This document shows, in pieces, positions 9,743 through 18,537 of a stretch of 64,000 nt of DNA. Source of the DNA: Planctomycetaceae bacterium (lineage in GTDB: Bacteria > Planctomycetota > Planctomycetia > Pirellulales > Pirellulaceae). Below the pieces are notes generated by a model that saw nothing but the letters and a program-made list of their open reading frames with translations, was not told the DNA's origin and ran no database searches. Made by a program: the position numbers and the translations under genes. The stretch lies in the NCBI GenBank assembly GCA_027487485.1, contig JAIYDN010000091.1:186001-250000 (forward strand). Direction: 5' to 3'. Position 1 is the first letter of the stretch. Every line of letters starts with the position of its first letter.

Positions 9743-10894
9743 TCAAACAAAGCATTTCCGTGCCATCTTTTGGCCCGGCTGAAACATCTTGCCTCCAGAT
9801 GCTGCCATCTCTCGCATGCGATCGGGCGAACCCGCGCCGCGACTCTTGCCAAAGTACTTTTTGAAGTTCCAAACCAAGTCAAACCACATCCCTGCATCGA
9901 TCCCAACTCGCTCCAATACCGGAGCGTAATCCTCTGGGATCGCCCCCTTCTTATCTGATCGCTTCTGGCGGCCTGTCCATTCCAGCAATCGACGGTACTC
10001 GTCAAAGCTCATGTCCAAGAACCCCTTGTCGCTGGCTCGAAGCCCATCCTTGCTCGCCATCGGGCCATGCGACTTGCGATCCAACGTCAGCGGTGCCAAC
10101 CAAGCATCCCGCAATACTTTAGCCCCCTTGCGTTTCTTGGCCTGCCTACGAGTCTCACTCAACTGGTCCGGAGACAACTCACGCAACATTCTGGCCGCTT
10201 CCTCTTTCGGGATCGTCTTCATCTGAGCCGCAGACGAATCGATCTTCTTTCCAGCCTGTGCGGCAATTCGATCATAGGCCGACGTAAACTCCGACTTCTC
10301 CAGCGATTCGGCCATCGCAGCACGAATCGGATTCAAATCGACATACATGCAACAAGCTAGCAAAGCCGCCTCGTCAATGATTCTCTGAGCTCGGAAACGA
10401 CCTTCCCAAAAAGCCCCAGTGCATTTGTCATCACGGTTTGCAATTCGAGCGATCGGCTCCGACAACGCTCGCATAAACCAAGAGATATCCGAAAGCCTTT
10501 TACGCACCAATGCCAGCCTTTCGGCATCTTTCGCCAGGGCATCGACATCGCTCGTGGTTGGGTCGCCAAGCTGCTCATCGATCCGTTTGCCAGGGAAAAT
10601 CTGAAGCCACCGCAAGGCGACTTGCTTATCCGACCAAGTTTTCACGACATCGGGCCGGTTTCGGAGAACAATGTGCAGGTGGTTCGAGAGAATCGCATAG
10701 GATAAAATATCCACACTAAAGACCGAGGCAAGTTTCTCAATCCGCTGCCGAATCCACTCTTTTCGATAGGAGTAGTCTTTCCCGGAGGCGTCATCAACAC
10801 CAGCCAAGTACGCCCGTCGAACACAGCGCTGACACACGTGCAGGATGGAAACTTCCAAAGGGTTATAGATCGCAGAACGCAAAGGCCTAGGCAT
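9743..10894 (-). CDS. REP-associated tyrosine (IS200-like Y1) transposase
   Basis: The 383-residue product belongs to the Y1 transposase/RAYT family often seen in planctomycetes. It begins MPRPLRSAIYN. It carries the HUH metal-binding motif in SYAILSNHLHIVLRNRP (HLH), preceded by the usual RK-rich helix (EWIRQRIEKLASVFSV), and the downstream PIARIANRDDKCTGAFWEGRFRAQ with LLACCMYVDLNPIRA, where the nucleophile Tyr is expected (MYVDLNP). Such proteins cut and rejoin single-stranded DNA at REP hairpins and are usually immobile single-copy genes. The start at 10894 matches the family; the longer frame adds 11 unrelated residues. A REP-like hairpin lies just upstream (10978-11072). Confidence 0.85.
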   Translation of the reverse strand: MPRPLRSAIYNPLEVSILHVCQRCVRRAYLAGVDDASGKDYSYRKEWIRQRIEKLASVFSVDILSYAILSNHLHIVLRNRPDVVKTWSDKQVALRWLQIFPGKRIDEQLGDPTTSDVDALAKDAERLALVRKRLSDISWFMRALSEPIARIANRDDKCTGAFWEGRFRAQRIIDEAALLACCMYVDLNPIRAAMAESLEKSEFTSAYDRIAAQAGKKIDSSAAQMKTIPKEEAARMLRELSPDQLSETRRQAKKRKGAKVLRDAWLAPLTLDRKSHGPMASKDGLRASDKGFLDMSFDEYRRLLEWTGRQKRSDKKGAIPEDYAPVLERVGIDAGMWFDLVWNFKKYFGKSRGAGSPDRMREMAASGGKMFQPGQKMARKCFV

Positions 10895-10977
10895 AACAAA
10901 TCTCCTTGAGTGCAAACATTTTACCAACCGTCATCTCCAAAATCAAGCGAAAGGTGGGTGGCACCTTGCGGAAGTCA

Positions 10978-11072
10978 CGACAAAAGTGAGCGTGAGGCGC
11001 TAGCAGAGTTCTTTCGTATTGCAATAATCGGCTAGCGTCTCAGGCTCAAGGAAACGAAAGCGACTTTTGTCG
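10978..11072. repeat. REP-like imperfect palindrome beside the Y1 transposase gene
   Basis: The left arm (10978-11004, CGACAAAAGTGAG then CGTGAGGCGCTAGC) pairs with the right arm (11031-11072). The outer 10 bp (CGACAAAAGT with ACTTTTGTCG) match exactly, and the inner 17 bp match at 15 positions. The right arm carries 15 extra bases between the two paired blocks. The loop is 26 bp. The position right behind a RAYT gene is what is expected of its REP target. Confidence 0.7.
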
Positions 11073-11144
11073 GGCGCGTGAAAACCGAACGTGGAGGAGA
11101 GTTGTATACCGATGTGCTGGGACGCACTACAATTTGATGTAAAG

Positions 11145-12218
11145 CTACATCGATGCGAGCTTCTCAGCGACTAAACAATACTCGCGACGGTTATGAGCCA
11201 GTTGTCTTGCTTCGACGCGATCGAAGCCCCATGAACGAACTCGCTCGATGTGATCTTGGATCTCGCTGGCAATCTCCCACGAGGACAACTTCATGGTCAA
11301 TATCAGTCCGCGAAACTTCGACGTCGGATACGTCACGATGGATTCGACCGTATCCAGCGTGTAATTCGGCGCTACGTTGGCATCGCACACCAAGTACTTG
11401 AACGAGCTGAACATACGACGCTTGACTTGCAATGACTTGGATCGCCAATGCGTGAAGTTGGGATTCGCCATGATCGACTCTTCCATTTCTGCGGGGTCGA
11501 CGCCGGTGACCTTAGCGCCAAGATCCAGCAACCTTTGGCATGCACCCCCGGGAGCCGAGCCGATCTCGACAATGCGATCGCCCGGTCGGATCGGCAAACC
11601 GCTCCAGGGAATCGCTTCGGCAATTTTGAGGTAGGCGCGGCTGATCATGTTTTCTGGTGATGGTACTGCGTACACCCCACCGGGCCAACTGTCTGCTACG
11701 TTCTGTACTGGCTTGGCTGCGATCCACCATCGATGCGGTTCGATCAAGATGACTTCAAGCAGCTTGCTCTCAAGCGATGCGATGCTATTCACGGATTGGC
11801 TTCGCGGATCGTCTTGCAATTGCAGCTCCTTGCGAAACTGTTCGGCAACCATGTCGGCCAACGGAGACCGCCCGGGCTCGAAACCATGCCAACCCGGCTG
11901 AGCCACATCGCGTTGCCAAACATGCAAAACATCCCAGTCCAAATCGCGATACTCGGAAAGGACTTTCGATACAAGCTCGGACGACTGCTCCCCCTCGAAG
12001 CGTTTCAGAGCGTGCCCTCGCGATCGAATCAAGGGATGGTCCGGCAGCGCTTTGGACCACACTGGAGTCGACAAATCCGACTTCAATGTCACGAAGCCCT
12101 TCGTGGAATAGGATAGCCGATACGGACCGATCGGCTCACAGAGCATGGCCTTCAGGGACGCTTCAGCGCCGTGCTGCGTTGCAACATAAACAAAAGAGCT
12201 ATTCTGAGTAGAAGTCAT
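11145..12218 (-). CDS. RlmM-like SAM-dependent 2'-O-methyltransferase
   Basis: The 357-residue protein has an N-terminal RNA-binding-like region (about 1-190) and a C-terminal FtsJ/RrmJ-type Rossmann methyltransferase domain. The SAM-binding motif is DRIVEIGSAPGGACQRLLDLG (about 217-237), followed by acidic GVDPAEM and a later Lys-containing strand (LILTMKLSS). This matches the 23S rRNA 2'-O-ribose methyltransferase RlmM group and related cytoplasmic enzymes with a K-D-K-E catalytic set. The exact substrate is inferred, so no gene symbol is given. It is transcribed alone and is divergent from the ArsR gene. Confidence 0.75.
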   Translation of the reverse strand: MTSTQNSSFVYVATQHGAEASLKAMLCEPIGPYRLSYSTKGFVTLKSDLSTPVWSKALPDHPLIRSRGHALKRFEGEQSSELVSKVLSEYRDLDWDVLHVWQRDVAQPGWHGFEPGRSPLADMVAEQFRKELQLQDDPRSQSVNSIASLESKLLEVILIEPHRWWIAAKPVQNVADSWPGGVYAVPSPENMISRAYLKIAEAIPWSGLPIRPGDRIVEIGSAPGGACQRLLDLGAKVTGVDPAEMEESIMANPNFTHWRSKSLQVKRRMFSSFKYLVCDANVAPNYTLDTVESIVTYPTSKFRGLILTMKLSSWEIASEIQDHIERVRSWGFDRVEARQLAHNRREYCLVAEKLASM

Positions 12219-12458
12219 TCAAAGTTGCAATCGACAGGTCAAGCAAGATCATTCGGGAAAAACGAGAGTCCTAGGATAGTCCATGCAGTCCAAGAAGGAA
12301 GGAGCTAAATCAAAGTGCAATCCGACCCACCCGCCGAGTGCCGCACCGAGTGCCACAATGAATGGAAAAACCAAGTCGCTATTCGGTGTTTCTTGTTCGG
12401 TGTTCGGCCTTAAAAGCGGCACCTCGCCGAAGCGTTGGCAAAAAGAAATTGCTAATAC

Positions 12459-12522
12459 TTGACGAATCCATCAAGTGTTGTAAGCTAATATGACGATCAA
12501 TCATTCGGTTGATTGATTGATC
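12459..12522 (+). promoter_or_regulatory. Promoter and probable ArsR/SmtB-type operator
   Basis: Upstream of the regulator gene are TTGACG (12459-12464) and a TA-rich -10-like area (TAAGCT/TAATAT, 12481-12492). A 9-bp inverted repeat follows, GATCAATCA (12495-12503) and TGATTGATC (12514-12522), 10 bp apart and ending 16 bp before the ATG. A second small palindrome (ACTTGA..TCAAGT, 12458-12475) overlaps the -35. An imperfect palindrome between promoter and start codon is the usual position of a self-binding ArsR-family operator. The remaining bases 12219-12458 show no gene. Confidence 0.6.
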
Positions 12523-12538
12523 GATTTAGTGAGTTCAA

Positions 12539-12913
12539 ATGAAAAGCAAAGACGACGAAGAGCTGGGGTGCCAGGGAGAGCCACATGACGGTGCCCTCTC
12601 CAAGCCAACTCCGGCGGCTGAAAACACCTGTTCACGCGCGGCGAGCATTTTTCGTGCTTTAGGGGACTTGAGCCGATTGAGATTGCTGTCATTGCTTGCC
12701 AAGCGTGAAATGTGCGTTACGGAACTGACCGAGATTCTTCACGACAACCTACCTGCGATTTCACAGCGTCTCAAGCTGCTTCGCGCGGAGCGCATCGTCG
12801 CAACTCGTCGTCAAGGCAAGCACATTTTTTATCGCTTGGCTGACAATCATATCGCTCACTTGATCGCGAACGGACTTGCACATGGCGAAGAGCCTGACGA
12901 GTGCCCGGACTGA
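12539..12913 (+). CDS. ArsR/SmtB-family metal-sensing repressor
   Basis: The 124-residue winged-helix protein shows the family core: ASIFRALGDLSRLRLLSLLA, then the recognition region CVTELTEILHDNLPAISQRLKLLRAERIV and the wing ATRRQGKHIFYRL. An N-terminal Cys/His-containing tail (GCQGEPHDGA, TCSRA) and C-terminal ADNHIAHLIANGLAHGEE supply His and acidic residues of the type used in the alpha-5 zinc site of SmtB/CzrA-like sensors. Such proteins leave DNA when metal binds. The gene is followed 40 bp later by a His-rich protein, so zinc (or a similar metal) is the likely signal. Confidence 0.88.
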   Translation: MKSKDDEELGCQGEPHDGALSKPTPAAENTCSRAASIFRALGDLSRLRLLSLLAKREMCVTELTEILHDNLPAISQRLKLLRAERIVATRRQGKHIFYRLADNHIAHLIANGLAHGEEPDECPD

Positions 12914-12953
12914 GAACCTTGGTTTCTTTTACTACCTGAAGAGGACAAATAAA

Positions 12954-13298
12954 ATGAGTCATACACACGAAGACCACTCCCACGTTCATGGTTCCAATTG
13001 TGGCCACACCGCCGTGCAGCACGGGGATCACGTTGACTTTTTGCACGATGGTCATCTGCATCATCAAACGAAGGACGGAATTGTCGAGGAACATGCATTG
13101 GACGTATCCGATGCGAACCCTGCTTCCTGCACGGGTGGGCATGTTTGTTCCGGACACGACGCCTCCCACATTCATGGACCGGGCTGCGGGCACGAGGCGG
13201 TTCCACATGGCGACCATATCGACTATCTAGTGGACGGTCATTTGCATCACCAACATGATGGTCATTGCGACAATCACGGTTCGGTCAAACTGGCCTAG
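12954..13298 (+). CDS. His-rich protein with two tandem metal-binding repeats
   Basis: The 114-residue protein starts at the ATG after GAAGAGGAC; a longer frame begins inside the upstream gene and is unlikely. It holds two copies of the pattern HGxxCGHxAVxHGDHxDxLxDGHLHHQ (about residues 10-37 and 68-95), joined by a linker with further His and Cys. There is no signal peptide. Comparable short proteins elsewhere carry one copy of this pattern and are often mislabelled as a zinc transporter permease; there is no membrane segment here. I infer a cytoplasmic metal buffer or chaperone controlled by the adjacent ArsR-family regulator. Confidence 0.75.
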   Translation: MSHTHEDHSHVHGSNCGHTAVQHGDHVDFLHDGHLHHQTKDGIVEEHALDVSDANPASCTGGHVCSGHDASHIHGPGCGHEAVPHGDHIDYLVDGHLHHQHDGHCDNHGSVKLA

Positions 13299-13334
13299 GT
13301 ATCCAAGCTTCGCTAGGATTCGGGAACTTACTTT

Positions 13335-14540
13335 CTATGGCTCCATGCCATAGATAAATCGCAGTGCATCTGGAAACCGCCTTGCCCAGGCCTTCTCGTT
13401 GTGTGCAGCTCCCTCGTCCAAATAAGTCTTCAGGTCGATTGATTCATCAGACGAATTTGATTCAATCGCTCTGCTTAGCCGCATTAACCTTTCGACATGC
13501 GATGCGGATCGAGCAGGATCGGCACTTTCCATTGTCCCGAAATCCAGCCACAGCTTGCGTTCGGTTGTTGCATCGCGTTGGCGACTCTCAAGTCCTTCTT
13601 TTTCAATTCTCCCAAGAAGTCGCTCATCAGCCCAAGCAAGAGACGGGGACATGCATATCGCGTTGCCAAAAATCTCCGCTTTGGTTGAAAATGCTTCGAG
13701 AGCAAACAGGCCTCCCAAAGAAGAGCCGCCAAGGGTCGTGTTGGCAGGGTCCGGCAACGTACGATATCTTTTATCGACTTCTGGCTTCACCATCTGGATG
13801 ATCCATTCCAAATGGTTCATGGGGAGCCCTTCTGCGTCTCTTGTGTACTCACGCACTCGCTCTTTCGAGTTGTCGACCGCGACGATGAAGATGGGGGTAA
13901 TTTCGTTTCTTGCGATGAGAGAATCAGCGTTTTCGTCTGCTTGCCACTCAACGCCAAATGCAGCGGTAGCCGAATCGAAGACATTCTGTCCGTCCATGAG
14001 ATAAAGTACTGGGTAGCGATCCGTTGACGTTGTGTAGACAGGGGGCCGCCAGATTTGAACACGGCGAGTGGCAGCTATCGAATCATCCTGAATTTCTAGG
14101 ACATCGATATCGCCTATGACAGTGGAACGTTGAACAGCCGGCTTGGACCATCCTTCGACCGTAATTTCGACCGTAGTATTCTCAACGATCCGAAGCACTC
14201 GGTTTGGAATATCCTTGCCTTGAGCGGTCTTTTCGACACTCCCCCAAGTACCTTGAGTGCATTTATACTGGAGCACATCTCCTTTTTTTGCATTCAGCGT
14301 TCCCTTCCATTCGTTGGACTCCTTGGCTCGGACCAATCGCAAGCCATCGGGTTTCCAAGGCCCCATGGAGGGTAGATTACCTGCCAGAAAAATCGACACA
14401 CCGTCTGGAACATCTTCGGTGGTGCGCACAACAAACTCGAACGAGCAACTTTGGTCATTCGTGTTGAAATTCGCCGCCAGAGCAGGCTGAATTGCAACTA
14501 GCATCATTCCGAAAACAAGAAGCAACGATTTTCCCATCAT
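13335..14540 (-). CDS. Secreted esterase D-like hydrolase with CBM20-like domain
   Basis: From the ATG at 14540 the product is 401 residues with a clean signal peptide (MMGKSLLLVFGMMLVAIQPA, cleavage near ALA-ANF). An upstream in-frame ATG at 14597 is possible but would bury the signal. Residues about 30-130 look like a CBM20/starch-binding-type beta sandwich (VSIFLAGNLPSMGPWKPDG). The C-terminal part is an esterase of the Fes/esterase D type: RYPVLYLMDGQNVFD, PIFIVAVDNSKER, and the nucleophile elbow TTLGGSSLGGLFALEAF. A distal HNEKAW gives a likely catalytic His. The substrate (sugar ester, siderophore or lipid ester) cannot be told. Confidence 0.85.
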   Translation of the reverse strand: MMGKSLLLVFGMMLVAIQPALAANFNTNDQSCSFEFVVRTTEDVPDGVSIFLAGNLPSMGPWKPDGLRLVRAKESNEWKGTLNAKKGDVLQYKCTQGTWGSVEKTAQGKDIPNRVLRIVENTTVEITVEGWSKPAVQRSTVIGDIDVLEIQDDSIAATRRVQIWRPPVYTTSTDRYPVLYLMDGQNVFDSATAAFGVEWQADENADSLIARNEITPIFIVAVDNSKERVREYTRDAEGLPMNHLEWIIQMVKPEVDKRYRTLPDPANTTLGGSSLGGLFALEAFSTKAEIFGNAICMSPSLAWADERLLGRIEKEGLESRQRDATTERKLWLDFGTMESADPARSASHVERLMRLSRAIESNSSDESIDLKTYLDEGAAHNEKAWARRFPDALRFIYGMEP

Positions 14541-14606
14541 GCGTTGGCTCTTGTTATGGTCACTTTGACTCGTTAAAAACATTGGAAAAGAGGACATCGA
14601 ATACAG

Positions 14607-15138
14607 TTACTTCGCATCGACGGATTCCCCGAGCTTGTAGTAGTCAGAGGCAGTGGTCAACATGGCTCGTTCGTCGGTAAGTCCGGCACTTTTTATGAGA
14701 TTGTCTAGGAGCCCTCGGACGGTCGATTGCCCTATTATGAACCACCAAAGCATCCAGGGCAATCCGGCAAACTCGGGGGGATTGCCGATCAAGATTCAGC
14801 GCCTTTTCGAACAAGTTCATTCCATCCGCCTTCATTTTCTCCCGCAAACTCGATCCATCGACGAAAGCCGATGCGATATAAAAATTTTCGTCATGGCGGC
14901 CAGCATCGTGAACTGCCACAATGTTCGGATGGTGCAAGCCTGCGGCTGCTTTTGCCTCGCGTAAAAAGCGGGTGATACTTTTGGGTTGTTCGTTGACGCC
15001 AAAGTGAGGAACCTTCAGAGCAACGGGACGCTCCAGTTGGGGATCGATGGCCAGATAGACGGTCCCGAACGCACCGCGTCCAAGCTTTTTTTTGATTTCA
15101 AATCGACCAATTCGCGAAGGTACTTTTCGATCGCTCAT
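14607..15138 (-). pseudogene. Truncated Ser/Thr protein kinase
   Basis: From MSDRKVPSRIGRFEIKKKLG the first 100 residues are a good Hanks-type N-lobe: Gly loop (LGRGAFGTVYLA), the ATP-binding Lys in VALKVP, and the alpha-C region FLREAKAAAGLHHPNIVAVHDAG. The catalytic loop (HRDLKPxN) and DFG segment are absent. After about residue 110 the frame runs into an unrelated Arg-rich stretch and stops at 14644. Another frame to 14607 ends in a plausible old C-terminus (TTASDYYKLGES). This is best read as an internal deletion with frameshift. No kinase activity is expected. Confidence 0.75.
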
Positions 15139-15500
15139 GTTGACTGTATTCGCTGTATTTCTCAAGCTGTAGCTCGAGGCATGCTGCCCACGATTGTCAA
15201 ACCATGACGATTGTCAAACTATTGTGTATGAACATTCGTTTTTGCCATCGGGCAGCCACCTCCGACGGTTGCGAAATTGTACAGCAACGCGAAGCAGGAT
15301 GGGGAGAGTCGATGCAACGAAAAGAACTTGGAAATAGCTAGGACAACGGTTCCATCAGGCGATGCAACAGAAAGGCCGGCATTTTGGAGGGCTCAAGCTT
15401 CAGCGATCAATTTCGAATCTCGAATAAGGAATTTCGAAATCCGAAGGAAGTCGTCAGCAACTGCTGCCAGGATGGGACGCGCTGAATCATCCTGGATAGC
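15139..15500. other. Intergenic stretch with a short direct repeat
   Basis: There is no convincing gene. A 13-bp direct repeat, ACGATTGTCAAAC, occurs at 15190-15202 and 15207-15219 (17-bp period), upstream of the kinase remnant. It could be a relic of a regulator site. Confidence 0.35.
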
Positions 15501-16997
15501 CTAGTAGACTTCGATTGTTTTGATGGCGCCCGCCCCTTGTTTGGTCGCACCATCTAAACATCGCACAGCTGACTGGATCAGCTGATCGATTTTGAACGAA
15601 CGCGATGGAGCGATGACGGATGCGACTCCTGCCACCAAAGGAATAGCAGATGCGACCGCAAGTTTCGCTTCAGGATCGGTCTCTTGTAGCTTGGAGAAGG
15701 ATTCACGAATCCATCGCGCCACCTCGGATCGTTCCACGTCTTCGTACACCAGAGATAGGTCCCCTTCGTCGCTGACAAAACCTCGCGCATTCGCGGCCAA
15801 TCCAAACTCGTCAATGCAGTGAATGAATTTCGATTGCCAACCTTGGATGGCGGATGGCGAAGTGGGTTTTGGCGATTCGAGGCACTTCACCACCAAGAAA
15901 CTCAATTCTGACTGATTGCTTCGCGCTTGCGTCAACATTTTTTCTAGATTGCTGCTCAGCTCAGGATCATTGACCGAGCGGATTTCTACAAATCGGCGAT
16001 CGTCCAATTTCGTTACCTTAGGCTTTGCCGAAGTTTCTGCCGTTGCCTGCGAGTCTTTCTGCGTTTGCCCATCGCGGTCGCTTACGGGCAAGCCACCGGC
16101 TAAGGCCAGTTCTAATCGATGCCAATGATCGAGCAGTCTGTTCCAATCCACCAAGCCGACCGCAACTTCTGCGGGCACTCGAATCTTTTGATTTTGATCG
16201 GAGATCTGACAGGCTAACGACCACCAACCTGCCGCTCGTTTGTCTTTGGACGTATCGATTGCTAACGCCTCAATGGCTCGCTTGGATATCGCGACACCTT
16301 CATTCCTGGACTGAAAGGTCGAGTGCCAGAAGCGTTTTGCAAGACGGTTCGTCGATATGTTGAAGGTGTTTTCCAAGTGGGGAAATGGATCCTCTTGGCT
16401 CGACTTGGTTAAAAACCATTCCGTAAGATCCGAAGATTCCAATAGCCGGTTCAATTCAGCGACTGCGATGGTGGATCGAAAAAGCGACAGAGTGTCGCTC
16501 AAACCAGTACCAAGCTTACCTTGTCCTGCCGACAGATAGATCGGTATCAATGGTCGCAAAAGCACTCGACGGGAATGCAGAACACCAAAGGACTCGTGAA
16601 TCGAATATAGGTTCTTGACCAAACGGCTCAGTCCCGAACAGACTTGCTGAGACGGTAGGGTGTTATGAGCTTGGTTCGGGTCGTTCACCATCGAGGATGA
16701 TAGAAGTTCGTTCATCAAGGCTTCGATGATGCAAAGGGTGCTTTTCGAATCCGGCGCGGGCGTACTTCCTGCGGGCAACCGCCCGGGAACTTCCAGGAGA
16801 AAGTTGACGCATTCCTTTGCCAGCTTGGTTGTTCTTGAAGCTGCATAGCCCAATGCATCCGAGCGAAATTCGCAGGATTCAGGTCTGTCGGCAGCGCCCG
16901 GCATGCTCACTAAGGCAGGTACGTTGATGGATGGACCACCGATGGTGGGAACAGAGGATGTTGAGGGTTTTGTAGAGGGTGCCAACTGAATCGCCAT
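15501..16997 (-). CDS. Protein with C-terminal degenerate GGDEF-like domain
   Basis: The 498-residue protein has a low-complexity Pro/Ser-rich start and a helical middle (about 50-290) that I do not recognise. The last 160 residues have the shape of a nucleotide-cyclase fold: a strand SELSFLVVKCLES, a central part DEFGLAANARGFVSDEGDLSLVYEDV, then LAVASAIPLVAGVASV and a closing helix LIQSAVRCLDGATKQGAGAI, like the final helix and strand of diguanylate cyclases. The GGDEF/GGEEF active-site loop is not recognisable, so it should be inactive as a cyclase. It lies 178 bp downstream of the lipoprotein gene on the same strand. Confidence 0.55.
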   Translation of the reverse strand: MAIQLAPSTKPSTSSVPTIGGPSINVPALVSMPGAADRPESCEFRSDALGYAASRTTKLAKECVNFLLEVPGRLPAGSTPAPDSKSTLCIIEALMNELLSSSMVNDPNQAHNTLPSQQVCSGLSRLVKNLYSIHESFGVLHSRRVLLRPLIPIYLSAGQGKLGTGLSDTLSLFRSTIAVAELNRLLESSDLTEWFLTKSSQEDPFPHLENTFNISTNRLAKRFWHSTFQSRNEGVAISKRAIEALAIDTSKDKRAAGWWSLACQISDQNQKIRVPAEVAVGLVDWNRLLDHWHRLELALAGGLPVSDRDGQTQKDSQATAETSAKPKVTKLDDRRFVEIRSVNDPELSSNLEKMLTQARSNQSELSFLVVKCLESPKPTSPSAIQGWQSKFIHCIDEFGLAANARGFVSDEGDLSLVYEDVERSEVARWIRESFSKLQETDPEAKLAVASAIPLVAGVASVIAPSRSFKIDQLIQSAVRCLDGATKQGAGAIKTIEVY

Positions 16998-17175
16998 CGT
17001 AACTGCCGCAGTACACAGGATTGAAACAAAGGTCTAGCCGAATCTAGCTTGCGTATTTCGGATGCGTTGCGACGATTTGTGTTCTTGCGTTGGCGGGGAA
17101 CTGAGAAGCGGCAGGCCACTGGACGGCTGTAGGGATTGTGGCGATTGTGCCGGCGTTAGAGATTCTCGCGGAAGG

Positions 17176-18537
17176 CTAAGGTGCCGTGCTGCATGTGATT
17201 TGGCTTACGCACCGAGAATCTGGGAACCAAGAAATCACGTAAGTATTTTGCCCATCATTGACTCGCACTTTCGTTTGTTGAGCAGGCCCGACGGGACGTC
17301 CGTTGGCAAGAGGGCTTAAATTCAAAACATGGTCACCAGCGGGTACTTCCACTCGAAGTAATTGGACATCGCGAGGCAGCAACCCCCAGCATCGCGTATC
17401 GGCGGCTTCCGTGGCTTCCCAGGCAACACCGACGATATCCATCCCGAGCGAAGTGAGCCCATCTTTTTTCCCCATCGTGTCTTTGGCAGCCACAATGGTT
17501 GCCTTTTTGATCACTCGCCTCGCCACTGCTCGAGCGACGATGGAGTTGCGATTGGCTTGGTAAGTCTTTCTCGCCAGTTCTTCGATATTGGCCAACGAAG
17601 CTGTAGGGCCGATTCGTTGAGCATTGATTTGTACGCCCACCGAGTCCACATCCGAATCGGGAACAACGATATCCGGGATCTTGATAGGTGCGATTGTGGG
17701 AGGCAGCTTGTAAGGCCCCACTGCCGATACGATTCGATCCGCAATCAAAAGCGCATCGCTGGTCGGCCTTTCCGCCACTTCGACTTTGTACGGTCCTCGG
17801 CCAACCATCGCAAACACATAGACGACGCCATGGCCTGGTTGTGAATGAACACCCTTCTGCACACGAGCCAAGTCCCAAAGCAAGGGTTCACATCCAGGCA
17901 AAAGCGACGATGCCATTTGGTAATTGCGAATGGCATCGTCATAATCCCGATGCGTGGCTTCGCGAAGCATCCCTCGCATATAGAATCCAAGCGGCAAAGG
18001 CACGTAGTCCGTGGGCTCTTTTCCGCTGGTCGACACGAATCGTTCCGTGAGTTGTTCATGCTTGTCTTGAATCTGAAGCGTGTAGCTTTCGGCGTCGATA
18101 CCATCATGCATTAAGCTGGACAGAGACAGCATCACGCGAATCAGGATCTTTTCGTAATCTTCTCCTGCGTAGGATCGCGTTTGATCGTCGGTCCACATCG
18201 ACACGGTATTTTCGGCGACCGAAGGCTGCTCCAATTGATCAAATCGATCGCGCACCTCCCGGAGCCTAGCTTCTGCTTGTTTCGCTTGCCCGCCTAGCAG
18301 ATCCACAACAGCAAGATCAAGGTTCACGACATCGCGATCGTGGCGGCTGGATTTGGCAAGCTTTTCCAGCCCTTCGCGGCACGCTTGCATCTGTCCGTCA
18401 TAGAAGAGCGATCGCGGGATGGCGATTCGCTTTGCGTGAGTCGAGCACCCGAAGATCGAAACAACCGAAGCAACAACGACAAGAAGTCGGACGGCGAACT
18501 TGCTTTTCGGATGTATCGACGGGGCGCATCGAATCAT
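17176..18537 (-). CDS. COG3014-like lipoprotein
   Basis: The 453-residue protein has a lipoprotein signal (RLLVVVASVVSIFGC, lipobox Cys near residue 31) followed by STHAKR. Its middle holds TPR-like helices (YDGQMQACREGLEKLAK, AVVDLLGGQAKQAEARL), the segment GFYMRGMLREATHRDYDDAIRNYQMAS, and later VVYVFAMVGRGPYKVEV. This is the pattern of the uncharacterised COG3014 family of envelope lipoproteins. It overlaps the LpoB-like gene by 4 bp (ATGA), so the two are translated together. In gammaproteobacteria COG3014 genes also sit beside LpoB-like genes, which supports both calls. The function is probably in the envelope but unproven. Confidence 0.7.
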   Translation of the reverse strand: MIRCAPSIHPKSKFAVRLLVVVASVVSIFGCSTHAKRIAIPRSLFYDGQMQACREGLEKLAKSSRHDRDVVNLDLAVVDLLGGQAKQAEARLREVRDRFDQLEQPSVAENTVSMWTDDQTRSYAGEDYEKILIRVMLSLSSLMHDGIDAESYTLQIQDKHEQLTERFVSTSGKEPTDYVPLPLGFYMRGMLREATHRDYDDAIRNYQMASSLLPGCEPLLWDLARVQKGVHSQPGHGVVYVFAMVGRGPYKVEVAERPTSDALLIADRIVSAVGPYKLPPTIAPIKIPDIVVPDSDVDSVGVQINAQRIGPTASLANIEELARKTYQANRNSIVARAVARRVIKKATIVAAKDTMGKKDGLTSLGMDIVGVAWEATEAADTRCWGLLPRDVQLLRVEVPAGDHVLNLSPLANGRPVGPAQQTKVRVNDGQNTYVISWFPDSRCVSQITCSTAP

